From: Rhodocyclaceae bacterium
GTDB taxonomy: Bacteria > Pseudomonadota > Gammaproteobacteria > Burkholderiales > Rhodocyclaceae
Reading direction: 5' to 3'
Assembly (NCBI GenBank): GCA_016791105.1
Contig: JAEUNM010000111.1
Span: 1 to 42,307 of the forward strand
Length of the DNA: 42,307 bases
The notes beneath the pieces were generated by a model that searched no databases, was not told the DNA's origin, and saw nothing but the letters and a program-made list of their open reading frames with translations. This document shows positions 25,837 through 36,119 of the stretch, in pieces (positions within the stretch are counted from its first letter, which is position 1; each line of letters starts with the position of its first letter). The position numbers and the translations under genes are program-made.

Positions 25837-27099
25837 CGCCGGAGGCGCGACTGCGATCTTAAGCGCGTCCTAAAGTGTCAGCGGTCACCAGCCCTGCGGC
25901 CGGCGGCGCGGAAACTGCTCCTCCCAGTTCCGTGCGTTGCCGTGTCCGAGATCCATTGAGTGCCAGGAAGCGTGGATGGGCCTGCGTTACCTCCCGGCGC
26001 AGGTAACAGTGCAGACGCCAGTCCGTCCGCATATGCCGCTTCATTGCTCGACACCCGGCAACCGTTTGTTGCAGTGTCCGATTATCGCAATGGCAAAGTT
26101 TGCTGGGCGCTCTCCGGCGGGCGAGGAAAGTCCCTGACGGCGATATCAGGTTCGCCGAGCGAAGGTGCTCTTTTCCTCCCAATTCCGGACACACCTTTGG
26201 CAACTCGCAAGGATTCGCTTGCCGCAATGCAAAAAACCGCCATGCTCAAGCTCTGACCAGCCACCACCTGTCACAGGGCAGGAAATTTATGCCAAGGGCT
26301 TGATCGATACGCATGAATTTTTCAATGAGTCACAATTGACGGGGGCAAATCCACGCGGCTTGCAGTATACTTACAACACTCAGGACGCCATGGGCGTCAT
26401 CAGCCTTACATCCGGGAAACGATGCCAGGATTTGGCTGTACGTATCCGGGCCATTCTACCGCTCCTCGTCGAACGACACACCCAGGGTTTTCGAACGCTT
26501 GTAATTCAATGATCTGCAGTGTATAAACATCATATTTGTGCACCGCACCAGAATACGAGTTGGACCTTGCATGAATATGGTTTCGAGACTCGGCAGCAAT
26601 GCCTGCCGTATGACGCGACCGACCCAGGCCAACACTTTTCATGCGGACCGCCTAAACCCAGGCTTCTCGAAGCGTGCCTTCTCGAACCGCAGCCGCTTGC
26701 GCTAGCCTGCACGCACTGTGTCTGCCCCGCCCCGCTGGGCAACGGGCAATTTGGTCGGTTCGAGCCGGTGCGCCGATTTTGGGAGCGTGGCTTAAGGGGC
26801 TTTTCTACCTGTATTTCTGCACGACAGCAAATTTGGAATCGCCGTAGTCTTGCATTCTGCGCATCGCAATAGGCTGACGGTTTCAAGGTGCCGTCACGGA
26901 CCTCGCCGTAGCGAAAGGTCCACATCGCCGTGGCTTTCGGAATTGCCGCGAGATCTCGGTAAAGCCCCCGGTAGCCGTTATATGGCAATGATCAAGGAGT
27001 CGCTGCATTGCTTGCAATAGGATTCATGCACTCGCGCTTCGGCAGCAGACATTTCGGCCCCTCTTCGCTGGCAAATTTTCATACTTCAAGGAAGGGTTG
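25837..27099. other. Long intergenic leader region before the polyketide synthase
   Basis: About 1.26 kb with no gene I can support. It contains a good sigma-70-like promoter at 26499-26527 pointing toward the synthase, a small hairpin (GGACCT at 26898-26903, AGGTCC at 26916-26921), and visibly lower GC than the neighbouring genes. Open frames on both strands lack family motifs and ribosome binding sites. It may contain decayed coding sequence or a long regulatory leader. Confidence 0.55.
26499..26527 (+). promoter_or_regulatory. Sigma-70-like promoter upstream of the PKS/capsule export operon
   Basis: TTGTAA at 26499-26504 and TATAAA at 26522-26527 with exactly 17 bp between them. If used, the transcript has an untranslated leader of about 565 nt before ATG 27100. 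No closer promoter of similar quality was found. Confidence 0.5.
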
Positions 27100-30000
27100 A
27101 TGGATCAACTCGATCGGACACAAAAGCAGGCAGAATTCATGCCCAGATCGCGGATCCAAGCGTCTGGCACGCCTAGCGAGGGCAGCGTTCCGCTCCAGCC
27201 GATCGCCATCGTCGGCATCGCATTTCGCTTTCCGGGCGATCTGAGCGACGAAGGCAGCTTGTGGAATGCCCTCAAATCGAAACGCGACATGGTGGGCGAA
27301 ATCCCCCCCGATCGCTGGGCCGTAAGTGAGCTCCAGCACGACAAGCGCTCAGAACCCGGCCGCAGCATCACCTTTTCCGCCGGTGTGCTGTCTCGCATCG
27401 ACGAATTCGACGCACAGTTTTTCGGCATTTCCCCGCGCGAAGCAGCTTGGCTGGATCCGCAGCAGCGCTTGTTGCTGGAACTGGCCTGGGAAGTCATGGA
27501 AAACGCAGGGGTCCGCCCAAGCGCGATGGCGGGATCGGATTGCGCGGTCTATGTGGGCGTATCGAGCCTCGACTACGGGACGCGCGGGCTGCACGACCCA
27601 GCCACCACGGCCGCGCACTCGATGACCGGCAACGCGCTCAGTATCGCTGCCAACCGCATTTCCTACGTATTCGATCTACGCGGCCCGTCGCTCTCGGTCG
27701 ATACGGCCTGTTCATCGTCTCTGGTGGCACTACATCAGGCGTGCAACAGCTTGCGCGCTGGAGAGGCATCGACCGCGCTGGTTGGCGGTGTCAATATCCT
27801 CCTGCATCCGCAACCGTTCGTGGGCTTTACCAAAGCGTCCATGCTTTCCGCGGGCGGACGTTGCAAGGTATTCGATGCATCCGGAGACGGTTATGTGCGC
27901 GCCGAGGGCGGGGCATTATTGCTGCTCAAGCCACTTGATCGTGCCATCGCCGACGGCGATGAAATCCACGCCGTAATCCGTGCAAGTGGTGCCAATGCCG
28001 ACGGTGCCCGCAAGACCGGGATGACCATTCCCAGTCCGGAAGGCCAAGCCGACTTGATGCGCAGCGTCCTCGCGCGTAGCGGCCTGCTGGCGAGCGAAGT
28101 CGATTTTTTCGAGGCGCACGGCACCGGTACGGCCGTCGGCGACCCTATCGAGGCAGCGGCCATCGGTACGGTTTACGGACGCGATCGCGCCGAGCCGTTA
28201 CCGATCGGATCGGTGAAGGCAAATCTGGGCCACCTGGAACCGGCATCGGGCATGGCAGGACTGGTGAAGGCTGTTCTGGTTCTGAAAAACCGCGCCGTGC
28301 CACCTTTGTTACATCTGAACGCGCCCAACCCCCACATCGATTTTGCCGAGCTGAATCTGGACCCGGTTGCGGAATACCGGGAGTTCCCTGCCGCCAACGG
28401 CAAGCTGCTCGTGGGCGGCGTCAATTCCTTCGGCTTCGGCGGCGCCAATGCGCATGTGTTGTTGCAGGAATTTCGCACTGCCGCGCAGGCAGCGCCAGCG
28501 CGGACGACTGCTCGCCCCCCCCCGCTGTTTCTTTCGGCACGTACCGACGCGGCCCTGCGCGCCCTTGCCGGGCGCTACGCAAGCGAGCTTTGCGACACGA
28601 CGACCGAACACTTTTATGACGTCGCCTGGGCCGCCGCACATCAGCGTGATCGGCTGGAAAAGCGCCTCGTCCTGATCACCGAAACGCCCGCGCAGGCCGT
28701 CGCCCTGCTCGCCGATTACGCCGGCGGAGCAACGCCAGCCGGTATCGTAGTCGAAGACGCATTGCCGGAAAACAGCGGACTAGCCTTCGTCTATTCGGGC
28801 AACGGCGCGCAATGGGTCGGCATGGGACGCCGCCTGCTCGCCGCAATGCCGGATTTCCGTGCCGAAATAGCCAAAATCGACGCCCTGGTCCTTCCGCTGA
28901 CCGGTTTCTCGATACTCGATGAACTGGCCGCAGACGGAAACGACGCACGGCTGGACGACACCGTCGTCGCGCAGCCCCTGCTGTTTGCAATTCAGGTAGC
29001 GGTGACGCGGCTGCTGCGCGACCGCGGCATCGTTCCAGCCGCCGTGACCGGGCATAGCGTGGGCGAAGTCGCCGCTGCGTGGGCGGCCGGCGCTCTCGAC
29101 CTCACGCAGGCGGTACGCGTGATCTGCACGCGCAGCGCTGCGCAGGGTAGCACCCGCGGCGCCGGGCGCATGGCCGCAGTAGGGCTGTCCGAAGCCGGCG
29201 CGCGCGCCGCTATTGCGGAAATCGACGCCAGCCTTGACCTCGCGATTGCCGGCATCAATAGCCCGAAAAGCGTGACGCTTTCGGGCGCGCTCGCTGATCT
29301 CGAGCGCCTGCAGGTCCACCTGGAACCGAAAGGGGTGTTTTATCGCCTGCTCGACCTCGATTACGCCTTTCACAGCCGATACATGGATCCAATCGAAGAC
29401 CGCCTCGCCCACGGGCTTGACGGACTCGTTCCCGGCCACTCTGCGAAAGCCACATTCGTATCCACGGTTACCGGCGACGTCCTCGACGGCGAGCAACTCG
29501 ACGCCACTTATTGGTGGCGCAACGTTCGCGCGCCAGTCCAGTTTGCCGCCGCTGTAAGCAGACTTGCCGGCTTGGGCTGCCGCGTGTTTGTCGAAATCGG
29601 CCCTCACGCCATACTGCAGCGCTACATTGCCGACGGCCTGACCGCCGCAGGCGTAAAGGGAAAGTTCCTGGCCACGCTGCGCAAGGAGGCCGATGGTCCG
29701 GAGCAAATCGAAGACGCGTTCCTGCGTGCCACACTGCTTCAGTCCGAACCAGATCTCGGAATATTTTTCCCGTATGCCGCACGTCGCGTCCGCCTGCCTA
29801 ACTATACCTGGCAGCGCGAACGTCACTGGCAGCCGGAAAGTAGCGAGCACCATGCCTATATTTCGCGCCGGCGGGTACATCCTTTGCTGGGATGGCGGCT
29901 TCCGGAGTTGGACCCGGCATGGGAAAACACGATCGATCCGGTGGTGCTGCCCTGGCTCGCCGATCACAAAGTTGGCGGGGCCATCGTTTTCCCCGGCTCG

Positions 30001-33000
30001 GCCTACGCCGAGATTGCTTTGGCCGCGGCGCGCGAATTACGCCCCGGCGACCGCCACTGTGTCGAGCAGATCGACATCGTTGCGCCCATGCTGTTCGACG
30101 GCGAACACGCGCGCACGCTTCGCGTTACGGTCAGTCCGCGCGACGGCAGCTTCCAGGTTCGCAGCCGGCAGCGCCTCAGCCACGATGAATGGATGCTGCA
30201 TGCGGCCGGCCGCATACTAGAGGCCAGCGACCGATCGCCGCAAGCACAAATCGAAGCGGTTCCCGCGTCTGCCGCCGAACTATGTGCGGACGACCACCAC
30301 CGGCTCACCGTCATGCTGGGCCTTGATTACGGCCCAGCTTTCCGGCGCCAAGGATCTGCCCGGCACCTTGCAGAACATGTCGAGGCCAAGCTCGATTTGC
30401 CTGCGGAAATCATGGCGGATCAGGCGTACTTGATCCATCCTGCCTTGCTCGACGTAGGTTTCCAGTCGCTGGTCGATTTCTTCCAGTACGAAATCGAAGC
30501 CGGACTGGCCGTCGTGTTCCTGCCGGTAAAAATCGAGCGGATAGAAATCTGCCGACATGCCGTCCCGACACTTTGTCGCGCGCAGATTCGACGCCGCAGC
30601 ATGCGCGCCGTGCTGGCAGATTTCGAGCTGTTCGATGCCGCGGGCGCGCTCATCGCGCGGGCCAGCGGCTGTCGCTTCCGTGCCGCTCCGATCGCCAATC
30701 GCGAGCAGGCCAAAGTGTCGACATGGCGCATGGTGCCGAGCTTGCGGCCACATCCTGCGCGTAAATTGCGTACCGAATTTCCGCCGCCGAAGTTGCTTCT
30801 TGCGCATTTGCGCTCGCGCATGGCCGCGACGGAAGATCAGCGCCGCACCTGGTTCAAGGAAACGCTGCCGCTATTCGAAGCGCTGGTATTGTCGTTCGCC
30901 TACGATGCATTCCCGATTTTGGCGGGTAAAAACCTCCGCGACGTTTCGCCTTACGCGCGCTGGGTCGCCAGCATCCTGCTACAGGAAGGGCTGCTCGTCG
31001 AGCAGGATGGCGATTGGCAGTTGGCCGCCCGCGGCAGTTTGCCGGCGGCCGAAGAAATCTGGCAAAGCTTGCTGCGCGATAGTCCTGCGTCCCTGCTGCA
31101 GTTGGCGTTGGTCGGGCGCGTCGGCCGTCAGTTGCCAAAACTGCTGGTGGGCGAACTCGACAACCGCGAATTCCACGCCGCCTTGCGCCGCTCGCCATCG
31201 GCAGAGGCGCTCTATGAGGATGATCCGGCCTATGTCGGCACGCGCAGCGCGGTCGAGCATGCGCTGCGCCATTTCGCAGCAACCTGGCCGGCCGACCGGC
31301 GGCTGCGGGTACTCGAAATAGCGGCCGGCGCAAGTGGGATTCCCCATTGTTTGCTCGAAATACTGCCGGAGGATAGGCTCGATTACGTGATCGCTCTCGA
31401 CGACGAGGACGTGGTCCAGCGCCAGCGCGCGGAATATCAGGCGTGGAGCAACGTCGCTGTAGCAGGGCTAAACCTTGCAGACTGCACACTGGATGCCGAC
31501 AAGCCTTTGCCGGAAGTATTCGACGTGATCATCGTGCGGCACGTGTTGCACCGCGCGGCCAACCCGAAAGCCACACTAACGCGGGCGCGCCACCTGCTCG
31601 TCGCAGGTGGCGTGTTGTTGCTCGCGGAGCGGCATCCAGATTGGAGCGCGGACTTTCTAGCCGGCCTCGATCCGGCTTGGTGGCACGAAACCATCCCGGC
31701 AGAAGCTGGGGCACTCACGCCGCCACAGTCGTCGCTGGCAGCCTCCGACGCCTGGCGACAAGTGCTCCTGGACGAAGGTTTCGACGCCGTCGAGTGTTTT
31801 GCCGAACCGGCGGCGGATGGTCTGGCTGAAGGCGCCTATCTGCTCCACGCGCGCCGGCCGTTGCTTGATACCCACGTGCTTGCGCCGCCGGAGCCGGCGA
31901 GCTGGCTAGTGCTGAGCGACGACGCGACATCGCGCCTGAGCGATCGAATTCGCATACGGCTTGAATCGAATGCACAGCGGGTCGCACAGGCGCGCCAGAT
32001 CGAGGATATCGATCTGGCCGGAATCCAGCACGTGGTCAATCTGATCGGTTGGGGCCGCCCCCCGACCGACGCCGCCGATCTGGTTTCGGCTCTGCTACAG
32101 GACGTACAGGCCCTCGCCGCGCGCCCGGGGAAACCGCCGCGCCTGTGGCTGGTCACGCGCGGAGGCGCTCCAGGCGACAATCTGGTGCTGAACTGTCGGC
32201 CCGACCCGGTTCAGGCGGCTCTGTGGGGCTTCGGGCGTGTGGTGATGAACGAACACCCGGTGCTCGAATGCACCCTGATCGATCTCGCTTGCGATCCCGA
32301 CGGTTCCGAAACGTCGGCGCGGCTGGAGTGCGAGTTTCTGCGTCCGGACGGAGCAAGTGAAATACTGCTCGGTCCGGTTGCCCGTTATACCCTCGCATTG
32401 CGCATTGCCGAGCGTACGCCTTCCGCGCGCGATATCGATACGCCGCGCTTCCGCCTCGATTTCCGTATGCCGGGGCAGTTGCGCAACCTGCTCTGGCTGC
32501 CGGAAACAGAACGCCCCCTGCATGAAGACGAAGTCGAAGTGCGCACCCAGGCGGCTGGGTTGAATTTCCGTGACGTCATGTACTTGATGGGATTGCTGCC
32601 CGACGAAGCCGTGGAAAAAGGCTATGCCGGCGCCAGCATAGGCCTCGAGTTTTCAGGCATCGTGAGCCGCGTGGGAAGCCGCGTACTCGACTTGCAGCCG
32701 GGCGACGCCGTCATGGGCTTCGGTTCGTCCTGTTTTGCGAGCCACGTCGTGACGCGGGCGGATGCTGTCGTCCCCATCCCGGAAAACTGGACCTTCGAAG
32801 CCGCCGCAACGGTACCCACCGTATTTTTCACGGTGTATTACGCGCTAAAACATCTGGCCGATCTGCAGCCGGGCGAGCGCGTCCTGATCCACGGCGGAGC
32901 CGGCGGCGTCGGCATCGCCGCCATTCAGCTCGCGCGGCACCTCGGCGCCGAAATTTTCGCCACCGCCGGCAGCGATGAAAAACGTGATTTCGTGCAATTG

Positions 33001-34704
33001 CTGGGCGCTGATCGGGTGTTCGATTCACGCAGCCTGTCGTTTGCCGACGACGTGCTGGCCGCCACGCAAGGCGAGGGCGTCGACGTCATTCTCAATTCCC
33101 TGGCGGGTGAAGCTGTCCGACGCAATTTCGCGATACTGAAACCGTTCGGCCGTTTTCTGGAGCTGGGTAAACGTGACTTTTACGAAAACACCCCCATAGG
33201 CCTGCGCCCTTTCAAGGACAACATCAGCTATTTCGGCATAGACGCAGACCAGTTGCTCACCAGCCGCCCCAAGCTGGCAGGACGGCTGTTCCGTAAAGTG
33301 ATGGCACTGTTCCGTTCCGGCGTGCTGTCCCCCCTGCCCTATCGCAGATTTTCGGCCAACGCGGTGGTGGATGCTTTCCGCGTCATGCAGCAAGCGCGCC
33401 ATATCGGCAAAATCGTCATTACGCTTGCCGACGCCTGCCCGGAAATCATGTATCCGGAGCCGGTCCCACGCACCCTGCGGCTACAGAAAAACTCCACCTG
33501 GATCGTTACCGGAGGGCTGGCCGGCTTTGGGCTCGAATCGGCTAAATGGCTGGCTGCACACGGCGTCGGGAACCTCGTGCTGCTCGGGCGGCGCGGGCTG
33601 GAAACCCCGGGTGCCAAGGCCGCCATTGACCAAATCGTCGCGACCGGTGCCACCGTCACCGCACTTGCTTGTGACATCACGGACGCCGATGCCATTGAAA
33701 GACTTATGGAGCGTGTCACCCGGACGATGCCCCCCATCGCCGGCATCCTGCACGCCGCCATGGTGATCGATGATCGCATCATTGCCAATCTGGATGCGCA
33801 AAGCGTGGCCGCCGTGCTGCGGCCGAAATTGCTTGGCGCATGGAATCTGCACAAGGCCACGCTGGGTATTCCGATCGAGCATTTCGTGCTGTATTCATCC
33901 ATCACGACTGCCCTCGGCAATCCGGGACAAGCCAACTACGTAGCCGCCAATGCGGCGCTCGAAGGACTTGCCGAACTGCGCCGAAGCATGGGCCTGCCGG
34001 CCACCTGCATAGGTTGGGGACCGATAGGCGATGCCGGGTACCTGACGCGCAACACCGCCGTGCGCGACAGTCTTGGCCAGCGCCTCGGCAAACCGCCGCT
34101 CACTTGCGAGCAGGCCATGGTTCAATTCGAACGCGTCGTGGCCAACGATGAAGGCACGGTAGGCATCGCAAATTTCGAGTGGGGCACGCTTTCGCGATTG
34201 CTACCCTCGGCTGGCGGGGTTCGCTTCGCAGCCCTCAATCGGAATCTTGAGGGCTCGGGATTGTCGACGTGCGACGCCGATTTCCATGCCCTCATCGCCG
34301 GCAAGCAACCGGAAGAAATTGCGTCCATCGTGCAGGACCTCGTGGTCAGAGAGGTGGCACAGATTCTTTGCATAAGTGCGGATCGCATCGAACCCGGCCG
34401 ATCGCTGCACGAACTTGGCCTCGATTCCCTCATGGCCGTCGAACTCGCGTTGGGCCTGGAGCGACGCCTAGGCATCCAGTTGCCAGTGATGATGCTGAAC
34501 GAATCGCCCACGAGTGAAAAAATTTCCGCGCGGATCACCGATATGCTGTTGCGCGGAAAGGAAGGTACGATGGCAAACCAAGACGGCGCGCTGATTGAAA
34601 GCATGGCGCGCCAACATGGCATAGACGTCGATGAAGCTGACGTAGCGAGGGTGATGGAAGATGCCCGCGCACTTGGCGCGCACGGGGTAAGGTTAACGGC
34701 ATGA
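27100..34704 (+). CDS. Type I polyketide synthase, single reducing module (RkpA/WcbR-like)
   Basis: 2534-residue cytosolic megasynthase. Ketosynthase (about 30-460): C204 in DTACSSS, H340 in EAHGTGT, H378 in NLGHLEP. Acyltransferase (about 560-870): S653 in GHSVGE, with YAFH at the substrate-selecting position, nearer malonyl- than methylmalonyl-type. Dehydratase (about 925-1210): H956 in DHKVGGAIVFP, D1118 in HPALLDVGFQ. Methyltransferase-like region (about 1380-1590): LEIAAGASG. Enoylreductase (about 1785-2110): GGAGGVGIAAIQ. Ketoreductase (about 2125-2310): TGGLAGFG, S2267, Y2280. Carrier protein: S2443 in LGLDSLMAVEL. No thioesterase; about 60 residues follow the carrier. AAGGAAGG precedes ATG 27100. 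The stop overlaps the oxoamine-synthase start. The architecture and partner recall RkpA of rhizobial K-antigen loci and WcbR of Burkholderia capsule loci, and capsule export genes follow. Product unknown. Confidence 0.9.
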   Translation: MDQLDRTQKQAEFMPRSRIQASGTPSEGSVPLQPIAIVGIAFRFPGDLSDEGSLWNALKSKRDMVGEIPPDRWAVSELQHDKRSEPGRSITFSAGVLSRIDEFDAQFFGISPREAAWLDPQQRLLLELAWEVMENAGVRPSAMAGSDCAVYVGVSSLDYGTRGLHDPATTAAHSMTGNALSIAANRISYVFDLRGPSLSVDTACSSSLVALHQACNSLRAGEASTALVGGVNILLHPQPFVGFTKASMLSAGGRCKVFDASGDGYVRAEGGALLLLKPLDRAIADGDEIHAVIRASGANADGARKTGMTIPSPEGQADLMRSVLARSGLLASEVDFFEAHGTGTAVGDPIEAAAIGTVYGRDRAEPLPIGSVKANLGHLEPASGMAGLVKAVLVLKNRAVPPLLHLNAPNPHIDFAELNLDPVAEYREFPAANGKLLVGGVNSFGFGGANAHVLLQEFRTAAQAAPARTTARPPPLFLSARTDAALRALAGRYASELCDTTTEHFYDVAWAAAHQRDRLEKRLVLITETPAQAVALLADYAGGATPAGIVVEDALPENSGLAFVYSGNGAQWVGMGRRLLAAMPDFRAEIAKIDALVLPLTGFSILDELAADGNDARLDDTVVAQPLLFAIQVAVTRLLRDRGIVPAAVTGHSVGEVAAAWAAGALDLTQAVRVICTRSAAQGSTRGAGRMAAVGLSEAGARAAIAEIDASLDLAIAGINSPKSVTLSGALADLERLQVHLEPKGVFYRLLDLDYAFHSRYMDPIEDRLAHGLDGLVPGHSAKATFVSTVTGDVLDGEQLDATYWWRNVRAPVQFAAAVSRLAGLGCRVFVEIGPHAILQRYIADGLTAAGVKGKFLATLRKEADGPEQIEDAFLRATLLQSEPDLGIFFPYAARRVRLPNYTWQRERHWQPESSEHHAYISRRRVHPLLGWRLPELDPAWENTIDPVVLPWLADHKVGGAIVFPGSAYAEIALAAARELRPGDRHCVEQIDIVAPMLFDGEHARTLRVTVSPRDGSFQVRSRQRLSHDEWMLHAAGRILEASDRSPQAQIEAVPASAAELCADDHHRLTVMLGLDYGPAFRRQGSARHLAEHVEAKLDLPAEIMADQAYLIHPALLDVGFQSLVDFFQYEIEAGLAVVFLPVKIERIEICRHAVPTLCRAQIRRRSMRAVLADFELFDAAGALIARASGCRFRAAPIANREQAKVSTWRMVPSLRPHPARKLRTEFPPPKLLLAHLRSRMAATEDQRRTWFKETLPLFEALVLSFAYDAFPILAGKNLRDVSPYARWVASILLQEGLLVEQDGDWQLAARGSLPAAEEIWQSLLRDSPASLLQLALVGRVGRQLPKLLVGELDNREFHAALRRSPSAEALYEDDPAYVGTRSAVEHALRHFAATWPADRRLRVLEIAAGASGIPHCLLEILPEDRLDYVIALDDEDVVQRQRAEYQAWSNVAVAGLNLADCTLDADKPLPEVFDVIIVRHVLHRAANPKATLTRARHLLVAGGVLLLAERHPDWSADFLAGLDPAWWHETIPAEAGALTPPQSSLAASDAWRQVLLDEGFDAVECFAEPAADGLAEGAYLLHARRPLLDTHVLAPPEPASWLVLSDDATSRLSDRIRIRLESNAQRVAQARQIEDIDLAGIQHVVNLIGWGRPPTDAADLVSALLQDVQALAARPGKPPRLWLVTRGGAPGDNLVLNCRPDPVQAALWGFGRVVMNEHPVLECTLIDLACDPDGSETSARLECEFLRPDGASEILLGPVARYTLALRIAERTPSARDIDTPRFRLDFRMPGQLRNLLWLPETERPLHEDEVEVRTQAAGLNFRDVMYLMGLLPDEAVEKGYAGASIGLEFSGIVSRVGSRVLDLQPGDAVMGFGSSCFASHVVTRADAVVPIPENWTFEAAATVPTVFFTVYYALKHLADLQPGERVLIHGGAGGVGIAAIQLARHLGAEIFATAGSDEKRDFVQLLGADRVFDSRSLSFADDVLAATQGEGVDVILNSLAGEAVRRNFAILKPFGRFLELGKRDFYENTPIGLRPFKDNISYFGIDADQLLTSRPKLAGRLFRKVMALFRSGVLSPLPYRRFSANAVVDAFRVMQQARHIGKIVITLADACPEIMYPEPVPRTLRLQKNSTWIVTGGLAGFGLESAKWLAAHGVGNLVLLGRRGLETPGAKAAIDQIVATGATVTALACDITDADAIERLMERVTRTMPPIAGILHAAMVIDDRIIANLDAQSVAAVLRPKLLGAWNLHKATLGIPIEHFVLYSSITTALGNPGQANYVAANAALEGLAELRRSMGLPATCIGWGPIGDAGYLTRNTAVRDSLGQRLGKPPLTCEQAMVQFERVVANDEGTVGIANFEWGTLSRLLPSAGGVRFAALNRNLEGSGLSTCDADFHALIAGKQPEEIASIVQDLVVREVAQILCISADRIEPGRSLHELGLDSLMAVELALGLERRLGIQLPVMMLNESPTSEKISARITDMLLRGKEGTMANQDGALIESMARQHGIDVDEADVARVMEDARALGAHGVRLTA

Positions 34705-36020
34705 CGAATTTGGGCCAAAAAGCCAAGTCGCAATTGATCGGCCGGATCCTTGGGAAAAAATCCGGCAAGGCGGAACAACCTGCATCGATCGCACACGCTG
34801 CAACCAGTTCCGATGTTCCCGAAGTCTACACACGTTTCGACCGTCACCCCGGCTACGAAAAAATGCTGGTGCCCAAGGCGGCGGCCGACCGGCTCGGCCT
34901 CGCCAACCCGTTCTTCAAGGTGCACGACGGCGTTGCGGGAGCGACCACGCGCATCGACGGGCGGCCCTACATCAACTTCTCGAATTACAACTACCTTGGC
35001 TTATCGGGGCATCCCGCGATCAGCAAAGCCGCCAAGGACGCCATAGACCGATACGGCACTTCCTGTTCCGCGAGCCGGCTCGTCGCCGGGGAACGCTCAA
35101 TCCAGCGCGATCTCGAACGCGCCCTGGCGGACCTGTACGAAGTTGAAGATTGCATCGCATTCGTGAGCGGCCATGCAACCAATGTAAGCACCATAGGCTA
35201 CCTGTTCGGGCCAAGGGACGTGATCATTCACGACAGCCTGATCCACAACAGCGTGCTCGAAGGCATCCGGCTGGCCGGCAGCGCGCGACGTTCATTCCCG
35301 CACAACGACCACCGCATGCTGGACCAAATCCTCAGCGACATCCGCGGTCAGTTCGAACGCGCGCTCATAGTCGTCGAAGGCCTGTACAGCATGGATGGCG
35401 ACATCCCGGACCTGCCGGCTCTGATAGACATCAAGCGGCGCCACCGGGCATTTTTGATGGTCGATGAAGCGCACTCGCTGGGCGTGCTGGGAGAAAAAGG
35501 CAAGGGCATACGCGAACACTATGGCGTTGCAGGCCGCGACGTCGATATCTGGATGGGCACGCTCTCCAAAACTCTGGCTGGATGTGGCGGCTATATCGCC
35601 GGGGAGCGCGCCCTGGTCGAACATCTGAAGTACGCCGCACCGGGCTTCGTGTATAGTGTCGGGTTGTCGCCGCCGCTTGCCGCCGCATCGCTCGAAGCGC
35701 TGCGGCTCATGCTCAAGGAGCCGGAGCGGGTGGCAAGGCTGCGAGCGCGCGCGCGCTTTTATCTGCAGTTGCTTCAGTCTGCAGGTATAAATACGGGAAC
35801 CGCACAAGGATTCGCGGTCATCCCGGCCATCATCGGCAGTTCGCTCAAAGCCGCACGCTTGTCCAACCAATTTTTCGATGCCGGCATCAACGTACAGCCT
35901 TTGGTTTATCCCGCTGTGGAAGAAAAAGCGGCGCGCCTGCGCTTTTTTCTGTCCACAATGCACTCAGAAGAACAATTGCTCCTGACTTGCGGGGTCGCGA
36001 CGAAGCTGTTGGGCAAGTGA
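34701..36020 (+). CDS. Alpha-oxoamine synthase family PLP enzyme (RkpG/WcbT-like)
   Basis: 439-residue fold-type I PLP enzyme of the family with AONS, KBL, ALAS and serine palmitoyltransferase, which condense an acyl thioester with an amino acid and release CO2. Core motifs: NFSNYNYLGLSGHP, GTSCSASRLVAGE, the cofactor-stacking His in IIHDSLIHNS, VDEAHSLGVLG (Asp to the pyridine N) and the Schiff-base K290 in GTLSKTLAGCGGYIAG. An extra N-terminal segment of about 45 residues precedes the core, relative to AONS. ATG 34701 overlaps the PKS stop, so translation is coupled and the PKS carrier-bound acyl chain is the obvious substrate. In rhizobial and Burkholderia capsule loci, homologues of this pair serve capsule production. 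The amino acid substrate is unknown. Confidence 0.88.
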   Translation: MTNLGQKAKSQLIGRILGKKSGKAEQPASIAHAATSSDVPEVYTRFDRHPGYEKMLVPKAAADRLGLANPFFKVHDGVAGATTRIDGRPYINFSNYNYLGLSGHPAISKAAKDAIDRYGTSCSASRLVAGERSIQRDLERALADLYEVEDCIAFVSGHATNVSTIGYLFGPRDVIIHDSLIHNSVLEGIRLAGSARRSFPHNDHRMLDQILSDIRGQFERALIVVEGLYSMDGDIPDLPALIDIKRRHRAFLMVDEAHSLGVLGEKGKGIREHYGVAGRDVDIWMGTLSKTLAGCGGYIAGERALVEHLKYAAPGFVYSVGLSPPLAAASLEALRLMLKEPERVARLRARARFYLQLLQSAGINTGTAQGFAVIPAIIGSSLKAARLSNQFFDAGINVQPLVYPAVEEKAARLRFFLSTMHSEEQLLLTCGVATKLLGK

Positions 36021-36119
36021 AAGCCGCCTCGGCATGTATATGCTGATTCCGTACATGGTGCGGCGCAGCGTACTTCGATCCCAAAAGACGCATTCCGCCC
36101 CTCCCTTTGGAAAAGACGT

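Noticed and set aside
26120..26145. GAGGAAAGTCC string resembling the conserved start of RNase P RNA
   Set aside because: The neighbouring conserved parts of RNase P RNA and its characteristic 3' end are absent over the following 400 bases.
26966..26982. GGTAGCCGTTA, close to the first half of the JUMPstart element of polysaccharide operons
   Set aside because: The second half with the ops core GGCGGTAG is missing downstream, and an 11-base near-match is weak alone.
26530..26988. Minus-strand open frame of 152 codons before the polyketide synthase
   Set aside because: Its composition is rich in Arg, Cys and Ser without any motif, no ribosome binding site was seen, and it overlaps the likely operon leader.
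28780..29967. 395-codon minus-strand frame within the polyketide synthase
   Set aside because: Antisense to the acyltransferase domain and lacking any recognisable motif.
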